DNA from: Candidatus Thalassarchaeum sp.
GTDB taxonomy: Archaea; Thermoplasmatota; Poseidoniia; Poseidoniales; Thalassarchaeaceae
NCBI GenBank assembly: GCA_016777225.1
Contig: JADHRW010000008.1
Coordinates: forward strand, 1 to 36,585
DNA: 36,585 bases
Direction: 5' to 3'
The notes below the pieces were generated by a model, which saw nothing but the letters and a program-made list of their open reading frames with translations, was not told where the DNA came from and did no database searches. Every line of letters begins with the position of its first letter. Position 1 is the stretch's first letter. Below are positions 8,310 to 16,155 of the stretch, in pieces. Position numbers and translations under genes: made by a program.

Positions 8310-9434
8310 TCATAAATTAGCCACGTAATTTTTTTCATATTCATTTGCATAATTTTTATCCCAATGAATTAATTCTTTGGACATAATTTTTTTGTATAAA
8401 AATGGTGTAAACAATACTAAGTAAAGTGTTGATAAATATCCATAAGGTAACATGGGGGCATCTACATGATATGGATTTAGTTCCCAAAAATTCAAATTTG
8501 AAGATTTATGATGATCCGAATGTCTTGTCACATTACACAGATATATACTACTGAGCAAATGATTAGAATTCCACGCGTGTCTCATACTGACTTCTTTTCC
8601 TTTTTCTCTTACTAGGCCATAATGTTCGATATAATTTATTGCTTCTAAAAATGACTTTGCTAATAATGCGCATAGAATGAATGTCAACATTCCAATTAAC
8701 CCACCGAAAGTATACGCTAATACAGTTATAATTAGGCTTCTGAGATATCCGACAATCATCCCATTTTGTGTACTAAAAAATTTCAGTTTTCTTCTTTTTA
8801 GTCTTTCTGTTTCAATTTTCCAACCACTTATTTGTTCTTCTATAGTGGCCTTAATTATGAACAAATATATATTTTCACCTCTTTTAGCTGATGCAGGATC
8901 TTCATCTAAGCAAGCGTTTTTGTGGTGTCCGTAAACATGCTCTATTGCAAAAGTACAGTCCCAAGAAAATGCAAGTAGCCAATTTCCAACGAACATATCA
9001 AATTTATTCTGCTTTCTATGTGTTAACTCATGACCAGGAACTGTCCCTAGTATACCTATGAATAACGTAGTTTGTAGTATTAAAGCAATTTTGTCTATTA
9101 GTGTAAAAGAATCTTTTAATTGGAGAAAATCAACATCAAATATTGAATATAATTCTTCAATATACATATTAGAGGAATTATTACCAAAAATAGACACAAC
9201 GAAGTATATCAAACATACTAAAATTGGTAAATTTACATAAATTGAAGTATTCAATATAGACGGATATCTAAATTGTTGTACCTCCATATCTCTAGGTAAA
9301 AAATGATCTCCAATTATGACAAATAATGACCATGCGATGCAAAAATAAGTTGGATAATTTCGACCCATTGAAAAAAATATTATAGCTAAAATACCCGTTA
9401 AAGCAGGAATATAATATTTAAGATATTTTAGCAT
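8310..9434 (-). CDS. alkB: AlkB-type membrane di-iron hydroxylase (alkane 1-monooxygenase family)
   Basis: AlkB enzymes hydroxylate the terminal methyl of alkanes or related lipids, using O2 and electrons from a rubredoxin or ferredoxin. All signature boxes are present, numbered from the ATG at 9434: HELTH at 135-139, EHVYGHH at 165-171, the AlkB-specific NYIEHYG at 267-273, and TRHSDHH at 303-309. HAWNSN and DAPMLPYGY also match the family. Hydrophobic helices surround these boxes, and the length of 374 is near normal. A GTG at 9446 would add four residues, but TATAAAT ends about 20 bases before the ATG, which favours the ATG. No rubredoxin gene is adjacent. Substrate range cannot be read; fatty-acid omega-hydroxylation is possible. 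It is clearly closer to AlkB than to fatty-acid desaturases because of the HYG motif. Confidence 0.93.
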   Translation of the reverse strand: MLKYLKYYIPALTGILAIIFFSMGRNYPTYFCIAWSLFVIIGDHFLPRDMEVQQFRYPSILNTSIYVNLPILVCLIYFVVSIFGNNSSNMYIEELYSIFDVDFLQLKDSFTLIDKIALILQTTLFIGILGTVPGHELTHRKQNKFDMFVGNWLLAFSWDCTFAIEHVYGHHKNACLDEDPASAKRGENIYLFIIKATIEEQISGWKIETERLKRRKLKFFSTQNGMIVGYLRSLIITVLAYTFGGLIGMLTFILCALLAKSFLEAINYIEHYGLVREKGKEVSMRHAWNSNHLLSSIYLCNVTRHSDHHKSSNLNFWELNPYHVDAPMLPYGYLSTLYLVLFTPFLYKKIMSKELIHWDKNYANEYEKNYVANL

Positions 9435-9540
9435 CTCTAATTCCACACACCGAATTTATATCATTACTAAGAAGTAATACTTTTCAATCAACCCCTTGGA
9501 TTAATCAAAACCCCCTATTCACATCATTAACTAATATTTA

Positions 9541-11532
9541 CTAATCTTCTCTATTTATTCGCTTGAATAGTGAAAATGCACCGAGAGTAATTATTCCCAT
9601 TATAGAAATTAATAATATATCTATTGCTAAATCACTAGTATATTGGTAGCGAGAAATTGAAGGGAAGATGTCTGTGTTATCTCCCACTCCATCATCATCT
9701 AAATCAAGCCAGTCTTTGGCATCTAAAGGGAAAATATCATTATTATCAGAATAACCGTCAGAATCAGTATCACTATTGTTTGGATCTGTTCCATTCTCAA
9801 TTTCTGATTTATCTGTTAATATATCATTATCATCATCTAAATCCTCATTATCACCAATTCCATCATTATCATTATCTGACCATTCATTAAGATTCAAAGG
9901 GAAAATATCATTCTCATCAAGCCGTCCATCATTATCGTCATCCTCATCAATCGGGTTACAGAGTCCATCTCCGTCCGTATCTAAGGGATAATCAGAGGAA
10001 TCTACAGTTCGCGAACTTTCACCAATCCACCCAGCTGCAAATGCGCAAGTATTCTCTTCTTCGTCGCTCCAGCCATCGTTATCATCATCGTAGTCCAAGA
10101 ACTCACAGATTCCATCTCCATCGGTATCTTTTGGAATTGATTGGGGGTTTTCAGTCATATAGGAAATCTCCTCATAGCTGCAATTGATCTCATCATAATC
10201 TGACCATCCGTCGTTATCGTCATCTAGGTCAGCGTTGTTTCCAATTCCATCATCATCGGTATCATTCCATTCTTCTGAGTTGTTTGGGAATTTATCTATC
10301 CACTGTATTACGCCATTACTCAACCACAAATTTTTCTCTATATTGTCATATCCATCTCCGTCCTCATCAAGAACTGGATCCACTCTGACAACTTCATCTC
10401 TAGCATTATCTACGTAGAATAAGTGACCTTTGGGTCCTATTTCGATACCCATTATTGATGATGCTGAAGTATTTATTATGGCTGCTTCTACAGCGCTTTT
10501 ACCGTCTGAATTCAAGTTGTAAGATACAATGCTGTTATCTTCGTTTAGTGAAACAAATAACTGGTCCCCATCCAGAGCAATTCCAGACGGTCGGTTCACG
10601 CCTTCAATAAGTACGCCCCATTCTACACCTGATATGCGTGAGTATTCAGAAAGTGTTTCCAGTCTAGATGAATCGTTCATAATATTTTCAGTTTGGTATG
10701 TTGTATCATTAGTGTTCACCCAGATTACTCGGTCCCCACCTGCATCTGAAATGTATAGTATATCCGTTTCCTTATCTAGTACCATGTGGCCAGGAGTTCC
10801 ATATGAATGATTCAATTGAATTTCTGAATACCTTTGAACTACCCCATCTGAATGATTATGACCTCCAGTATCATGATCCATCATGAAATCATACCTAACT
10901 AGTTCTCCATAGTACCCATCATTATACCAATATACGTTATCATAGTCATGAGCGATTCCAACACCGTAAGGAGATTCATGAAGCATGTCTATGTGACTCC
11001 CCAAAAGTCCATCTTCATTATTTTGATTTTCAACAGCGAAGTGGTCGAGGGATGAAGGCCATAATGCAGGACCCATGAAATAGTTTGGATTTCCTTGTCC
11101 ATTATAGGTGTTTAGAGACTCTTGAGCTGATCCCCACTGCCAATCAAATTCAGGATGGTATGAACCAAATGAAATTGCGCTGACTTCTTCAAGAAAGTGA
11201 TTTCTATTTACATCCAGTCGTGTTTCAGAGGTCTGATTGTCTAATCCTGTATCATGGACTATGGTGATACTGTCTGTAGCCTTATTTGCTACCCATAGTT
11301 CATTCACTCTTCCTGGATGAAACTCTAAGTCAGTAGGACTAGATATGTTATCTGATGTATCTGATATTATCACCTCAACAAAACTGAAGCCGAATTGTGG
11401 GACATATTCTGCATCTATTGTAGAATAATTCGTATAAGAATTGTCACTTCCGTTTGTATCACCGACTACACTTGCAGGTGCATAAAGCAATAAAATCCCA
11501 ATTAACAACACAGAGATGCGTTTACTATTCAT
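9541..11532 (-). CDS. Surface protein with a beta-propeller-like domain and calcium-binding TSP3 repeats
   Basis: This 663-residue protein starts with a signal peptide (ending near ASVVGD). Residues of about 50-420 contain propeller-like blades (SGIALDGDQLFVSLNEDN, MGIEIGPKGHLFYVDNA) resembling NHL or SMP-30-like folds. Residues of about 430-635 are thrombospondin type 3 repeats, Asp-rich runs such as DTDGDGICEFLDYDDDND, which bind many calcium ions in known proteins. Four Cys occur in two of these repeats. A C-terminal transmembrane helix and a short basic tail (FKRINRED) anchor it. It is probably exposed on the cell surface as an adhesin or binding protein, stabilised by seawater calcium. 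The actual ligand cannot be inferred. Confidence 0.85.
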   Translation of the reverse strand: MNSKRISVLLIGILLLYAPASVVGDTNGSDNSYTNYSTIDAEYVPQFGFSFVEVIISDTSDNISSPTDLEFHPGRVNELWVANKATDSITIVHDTGLDNQTSETRLDVNRNHFLEEVSAISFGSYHPEFDWQWGSAQESLNTYNGQGNPNYFMGPALWPSSLDHFAVENQNNEDGLLGSHIDMLHESPYGVGIAHDYDNVYWYNDGYYGELVRYDFMMDHDTGGHNHSDGVVQRYSEIQLNHSYGTPGHMVLDKETDILYISDAGGDRVIWVNTNDTTYQTENIMNDSSRLETLSEYSRISGVEWGVLIEGVNRPSGIALDGDQLFVSLNEDNSIVSYNLNSDGKSAVEAAIINTSASSIMGIEIGPKGHLFYVDNARDEVVRVDPVLDEDGDGYDNIEKNLWLSNGVIQWIDKFPNNSEEWNDTDDDGIGNNADLDDDNDGWSDYDEINCSYEEISYMTENPQSIPKDTDGDGICEFLDYDDDNDGWSDEEENTCAFAAGWIGESSRTVDSSDYPLDTDGDGLCNPIDEDDDNDGRLDENDIFPLNLNEWSDNDNDGIGDNEDLDDDNDILTDKSEIENGTDPNNSDTDSDGYSDNNDIFPLDAKDWLDLDDDGVGDNTDIFPSISRYQYTSDLAIDILLISIMGIITLGAFSLFKRINRED

Positions 11533-11587
11533 AAATGTGGTTTTTACAGAAGACTTATGATATTATTTGTGTAGAACTTTCATAATG

Positions 11588-11794
11588 TTAGAAAATTAAT
11601 AAAACAGATATGAATTCTAATGCCAACGCTATCGACATAACAATATCGAATACAGCAGCAAATCGTTGCCTTGATGTAGCATTTCTTAACCACTCCATGA
11701 AACTCACATCCAGTCTATGAAAGAAATACCAGTTGAATGTCATTAGTAGGACGAATGCAATCGCACCAACAATGGTTAATGTCGCAATCATCAT
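11588..11794 (-). CDS. Small two-helix membrane protein, unknown
   Basis: This is a 68-residue protein from the ATG pair at 11794 (a TTG at 11809 would add five residues). It has a hydrophobic helix (IVGAIAFVLLMTFNWYFF), a basic-amphipathic middle (RLDVSFMEWLRNATSRQR) and a second hydrophobic helix to the C-terminus. No family is recognised. It lies between SelO and the TSP3 protein on the same strand, separated from each by about 55 bases. Confidence 0.5.
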   Translation of the reverse strand: MMIATLTIVGAIAFVLLMTFNWYFFHRLDVSFMEWLRNATSRQRFAAVFDIVMSIALALEFISVLLIF

Positions 11795-11851
11795 ATTAAT
11801 CCATTTCAACCAACAGTAATGAACTTTTTACCTACAAACTGTAATATTCTG

Positions 11852-13381
11852 TTAACTAGAGCAAGAAAGCATGGAACAACCAACTCTATGACGGGCCCAC
11901 TCTGGACGTTTCATAAACCATTTATCTTCATATTCGGGTTGTTCATCATAGGGTCTTTTAAGAAGTTCATTAATCTCTTCTGCTACTGAATAATCTTCTT
12001 TTTCTGCCGCATCGATAGCTAACTGGACCATCCAATTTCTGAGGACATACTTAGGATTAGAGAGTCTCATTTTGTCTCTATCTGGTTTTCCTTTTACTCT
12101 GTTCCACCACTTGTTCAGCCAATTATTCCAATCATTATCTGGAATTTTTTCTTCATCATAGAACGCATATCGGATATATTCTACATTAGGTTTTTCAATC
12201 TTCGATAATAATCTGAAAAATATCGTCATGTCCGTCTCGACTGTTTGGAGTATTGATATCAATTCAGTAATAATCTCCTCATCTTCTGATTTGAATGCAT
12301 CAAATCCAAGTTTATCTGCCCACATTTTATTATTGTATTTTTGATATGCTTCTGAATAGAATTCTAGAGGTTCATACAACTTTTTTGGTTCATCCATCAA
12401 GGGACCTATGGATTCTAGCAAGCGTGCAATATTCCATTCACCAATTTGTGCTTGATGGCCAAATCTGTATCTTTTTCTGGCTGCGTCGGTCGTATTCGGT
12501 GTCCAATTAGGATTGAAATCCTCTAGCCAACCATATGGTCCGTAATCTATGGTGAGTCCATGAATTGACATATTATCTGTATTCATCACTCCATGAACAA
12601 AACCCACTCTCATCCAATGTGCAATCATTAATGCGGTATTATCTGCTATTTCTTTCAACCATTCTATTAAGTCATCATCATTATCAGTAGTATTATCTGG
12701 GAAATGATGCTTAACTGTATAATCAACAAGACCTCTCAGAGTCTGTTGATCTCCAGTCATTGTGTGAATTTGAAAACTACCAAATCGAATAAAACTTTCA
12801 GCCACCCTACAAATAATTGCACCCGTCTCAGGAGATGGTCTCCCATCATACATCATATCACGAACAACATCTTCACCTGAGGTTACTAAGGATAGGGCAC
12901 GTGTTGTCGGAACACCTAGATGGTGCATGGCCTCACTACAAAGAAACTCACGTATCGACGAACGAAGTACAGCCTTTCCATCAGCAAAACGCGAGTATGG
13001 TGTGACTCCAGAACCTTTGAGTTGTAACTCGAATATCTTTACACCGGTATCTACTTCTCCTAATGTAATAGCTCTTCCATCACCAAGTTGACCAGCCCAA
13101 TTTCCGAATTGGTGCCCACCATATCGTTGCGCATAAGGATCCATTCCGGTGACTATTCTTTTACCACCGAGTATTTCTTCTTCACCTGTATCTAGACCTA
13201 ATTCTTCAGCAATATCAGTTGACCACATTCGGAGAATAGGATTTGGTGTCGGCGTGGGATTAACTCTTGACCAACATACACCCGGGACTTGCCTTGGTGA
13301 CCCACCAATTACTTCATCACCCGGAGTTTCATCGAGATATCGACTTACCCACTTCAATGAACTCAGCGACTTCTTTTCCAT
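11852..13381 (-). CDS. selO: SelO/YdiU protein adenylyltransferase
   Basis: SelO is a pseudokinase-fold enzyme that transfers AMP from ATP to Ser, Thr or Tyr of target proteins, linked in bacteria and mitochondria to redox stress. The sequence shows RYGGHQFGNWAGQLGDGRA (about 87-104), LQLKGSGVTPYSR with Lys122, GKAVLRSSIREFLCSEA, and VHGVMNTDNMSIHG with Asp269, followed by TIDYGP with Asp279, the residues expected for the inverted active site and metal binding. The C-terminus reads CSMLSCSS; some eukaryotic SelO proteins carry selenocysteine near this end, and here a plain Cys is encoded. The length of 509 is typical. It stands as a single gene preceded by a short intergenic region. Confidence 0.95.
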   Translation of the reverse strand: MEKKSLSSLKWVSRYLDETPGDEVIGGSPRQVPGVCWSRVNPTPTPNPILRMWSTDIAEELGLDTGEEEILGGKRIVTGMDPYAQRYGGHQFGNWAGQLGDGRAITLGEVDTGVKIFELQLKGSGVTPYSRFADGKAVLRSSIREFLCSEAMHHLGVPTTRALSLVTSGEDVVRDMMYDGRPSPETGAIICRVAESFIRFGSFQIHTMTGDQQTLRGLVDYTVKHHFPDNTTDNDDDLIEWLKEIADNTALMIAHWMRVGFVHGVMNTDNMSIHGLTIDYGPYGWLEDFNPNWTPNTTDAARKRYRFGHQAQIGEWNIARLLESIGPLMDEPKKLYEPLEFYSEAYQKYNNKMWADKLGFDAFKSEDEEIITELISILQTVETDMTIFFRLLSKIEKPNVEYIRYAFYDEEKIPDNDWNNWLNKWWNRVKGKPDRDKMRLSNPKYVLRNWMVQLAIDAAEKEDYSVAEEINELLKRPYDEQPEYEDKWFMKRPEWARHRVGCSMLSCSS

Positions 13382-13473
13382 GAGTGTCTGTCATAGATGG
13401 GGCAATTGAAGTTGTGGTAATTCTAATTATGAATCTAGTTAATTGAGATTACTTAAATGACTATTCTTCGATA

Positions 13474-15669
13474 CTAACTTAGGACAATATTTGGTCCTGG
13501 ATTATCCCAGTAGAAATATAAATTTCTCGTTTCTCCATCCCAAATTGTGAATAATAATTTATCACCAAAGCTTGTAAGTTTCCACGGCCAACTATCGTTT
13601 GCTCCTGGGACAATATCTACTAGAATATTCGTTCCTTCTTCTGTACCATCAGAAACCCAAACTTCATGCCCATAACTTTCATTATTTGCTACGAAATATA
13701 TTAGATTGTTATGTACAATCATCAATTCATCCCACCAAAAGTTTTCATCCCAGTCAAGGCTATCAGTAGGTCCAGTATATACATCTTTGACCATATATGT
13801 CCCTTCTTCTGTCCCGTTTGACCTCCATAATTCTCGGCCATGAATACCATCATCAGCATAGAAAAATACTGTATTTTCAATAATTACTAAACGACTTGGA
13901 TTACTAGAACCATTTATGTTTATATCTTTGATCATGTATGTACCTAATTCTGTTCTATCAGAGTACCAAATCTCCGTTCCGTTAACTCCATTATTTGCAG
14001 TGAAATATACGCTCTCCTCTGAATTGACTACAATATTATCTGGATTGCTTCCATTTAATCCTGGCCAGATATCTAAAACAATATTCGTATTTAGAGAGTC
14101 ACCTTGACCGAAATATAGTTCTCTTCCAGAAGACCCATTATCAGCAGAAAAGTAAATTCCTCCATTTGAAATTGGTGTTAAAGATTCAGGTGTACTACTA
14201 CCAATTCCAGGATTAATATCTTTGATCATAAATAATCCTCCTCCTATGGATCTTACATGATATTTGTACAGTTCTCTGCCTTTATCTGCTGTATCTGCTG
14301 TGAAGTATATGGTATTTCCTTTGACTGTGATTTCTCTAGGTATTCCCCCTCTATCGTCCATGCAACAATAGTTTGCTCCATTAACTTCGTAGTATTTTTC
14401 TTCAGGCCATTGATTAGTTAACTGGTAGGTTCCGGCAGTGGTTCCATCAGATATCCAAAGCTCTTCTCCAGTTACATCTGCATTGCTAATTTCTGTACCT
14501 GTTCCTCCAACAGCGTTTAGAACTGAATATACTACTCTATCACTATAAGAATTTGTTGATTTCATTATAGTTAATTCGCTAGGCCCAATGTAATAAAAAT
14601 CACATGTACTGCAAGAATAATCAAATCCCCACCACTGATTCTTCACTATTTTAGTGCCTGCCTTCGTCCCATCGCTTACCCAAACATCTGCCATGTCTAC
14701 AGTATGAGAATTAGAAAATGCAGTGAAAAATATTTTTTCATTACCTGCAACAATCTCTGGCCAAAAAGCAGGCCAAGACGCAGTTCCTGATTGACCAGCA
14801 TCATGATTATATACGCTACTGTAATTATTACAAATTTGTTCACCAGGATTATATGGATCATCTTCACATTCTTCATCTCTAATATCTTTGAGCATGTATG
14901 TTCCAATTACAGTTCCGTCACTTCGCCACATTTCCCAGCCATGTATTCCATCATTTGCATCGAAGTAAATATTCCCTCCCATTGTCACCATTAGTTGTGG
15001 ACCTGCACCATCTGCAGATACATTTGCCACCATTCCATAATTTCCTGGGCATTCACCCACTGTGAATTGTAATTCCGAGTCTGATATTATTCCATCACCA
15101 TTGTCGTATCCTACTGCAATCTCAGTTCCTGGATTGTCTAAAGGACAACGATCAATCTTTTGTCGTATCTGATGCGTTAGAGTATTCATTGTACTTTGAA
15201 GAGCTGTAACTGTGGCTGTCAATTGATTTATCTGTGATTCCTTATCTAATATTTCTTGATTGAGGATATCAATCTCAGAACTTATAAGATCTAACTGTAA
15301 TGTCAAATTATCAATATCATTTTCTAGCGAGATTATTATTTCTTGACTACCACCGTTATTCAGTAATTCCATTGCTTCTGATAATTCAAATGTCAGATTA
15401 CTCTTATGCCACTCAGCCAAGGATAAACGATTCGACAAGTTCTCATAATTTATATTAAGTTCATATAATGAATTTTGGGCATCACTTAGGACATTGGCTA
15501 AATTAATATTTTCGGTTTCTAGTAGATTTATCTCTACAGTTTTGTTAGCTAATTCAGACTCTAATTCTGTAATTCTTTCATCTTTCTCTGTACTAGTGTC
15601 ATCACCCGCGCAACCTGACATTAAAGACGATAAAAATATAAGAGTTAGTAGAACAGCAATTTTCTTCAT
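13474..15669 (-). CDS. Lipoprotein with a coiled coil and ELWxxDGT repeats (paralogue 1)
   Basis: From the ATG at 15669 the protein has about 731 residues and begins with a lipoprotein signal (MKKIAVLL to LMSGC), so it is probably lipid-anchored outside the membrane. A long coiled coil (about residues 30-165) follows. Then comes a short module with CPLDNPGTEIAVGYDNGDG and an EF-hand-like acidic loop. The rest is a chain of ELWxxDGT repeats of about 45-50 residues (ELWRSNGTEEGTYMVKDV and similar), which likely close into one or more beta-propellers. An upstream in-frame ATG at 15720 would push the signal inside the protein, and TTATTTAG lies about 28 bases before 15669, so I prefer 15669. It shares its architecture with 16156-18300. 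It is probably a stalked surface binding protein. Confidence 0.85.
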   Translation of the reverse strand: MKKIAVLLTLIFLSSLMSGCAGDDTSTEKDERITELESELANKTVEINLLETENINLANVLSDAQNSLYELNINYENLSNRLSLAEWHKSNLTFELSEAMELLNNGGSQEIIISLENDIDNLTLQLDLISSEIDILNQEILDKESQINQLTATVTALQSTMNTLTHQIRQKIDRCPLDNPGTEIAVGYDNGDGIISDSELQFTVGECPGNYGMVANVSADGAGPQLMVTMGGNIYFDANDGIHGWEMWRSDGTVIGTYMLKDIRDEECEDDPYNPGEQICNNYSSVYNHDAGQSGTASWPAFWPEIVAGNEKIFFTAFSNSHTVDMADVWVSDGTKAGTKIVKNQWWGFDYSCSTCDFYYIGPSELTIMKSTNSYSDRVVYSVLNAVGGTGTEISNADVTGEELWISDGTTAGTYQLTNQWPEEKYYEVNGANYCCMDDRGGIPREITVKGNTIYFTADTADKGRELYKYHVRSIGGGLFMIKDINPGIGSSTPESLTPISNGGIYFSADNGSSGRELYFGQGDSLNTNIVLDIWPGLNGSNPDNIVVNSEESVYFTANNGVNGTEIWYSDRTELGTYMIKDININGSSNPSRLVIIENTVFFYADDGIHGRELWRSNGTEEGTYMVKDVYTGPTDSLDWDENFWWDELMIVHNNLIYFVANNESYGHEVWVSDGTEEGTNILVDIVPGANDSWPWKLTSFGDKLLFTIWDGETRNLYFYWDNPGPNIVLS

Positions 15670-15770
15670 AGTTCCGCTAGTGATTGAAACTAAATAAGCA
15701 ATTCTACGTATGTTCTTCAATCGTTACATTAACCTAAGATAACTAATGATATGAATAATCCGATTATGTA

Positions 15771-16118
15771 TTAATTTCCTATTAATTTATAGTCATCAGA
15801 AATTGGTGTCGCGCCAGTTTCCATTGAGATTATTTGACCATCTTTGAATCGCATAAATGACAGTACTGCCTCTGAGTCTGAGTCGTTAGCAAAATGAACT
15901 ATCGAATGAGCAACTCCAACTTCGTCATTCTCAAATAGAGTTCGATTATTTTCAGATGTTGGTGTGTTTTCACTATTCACGAATCCCAAAATATCTGACT
16001 TGCTCATAGTCATGCCACCTACGTGTGGATTGAATACACAATCATCATGGATAATCTTACCAAGTGTTTCGACATCTCCGTTATCCCATGCTTCGTTGTA
16101 TGCTGCTATAATAGACAT
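15771..16118 (-). CDS. NTF2-like / SnoaL-type small protein
   Basis: This 115-residue soluble protein has the NTF2-fold pattern: an N-terminal helix (IIAAYNEAWDNGDVETLGKI), then HDDCVFNPHVGG, and strands ending in VLSFMRFKDGQIISMETG. The fold forms a cone-shaped pocket used for binding or simple catalysis, but no catalytic set can be assigned. It sits between two paralogous surface lipoproteins on the same strand. AATTAAG lies about 30 bases upstream of the ATG, suggesting its own leaderless promoter. Its role next to the lipoproteins is unknown and may be coincidental. Confidence 0.7.
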   Translation of the reverse strand: MSIIAAYNEAWDNGDVETLGKIIHDDCVFNPHVGGMTMSKSDILGFVNSENTPTSENNRTLFENDEVGVAHSIVHFANDSDSEAVLSFMRFKDGQIISMETGATPISDDYKLIGN

Positions 16119-16155
16119 GATTTGTCGAAATCAAACTCATTCTTAATTATTCGGA

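Noticed and set aside
9541-9991. Plus-strand frames rich in His, Tyr, Ser and Pro
   Set aside because: They are antisense readings of Asp-rich TSP3 repeats, which naturally yield such compositions.
11852-11875. Selenocysteine at the SelO C-terminus
   Set aside because: The codon at the expected place encodes Cys (SCSS), with no TGA to recode.
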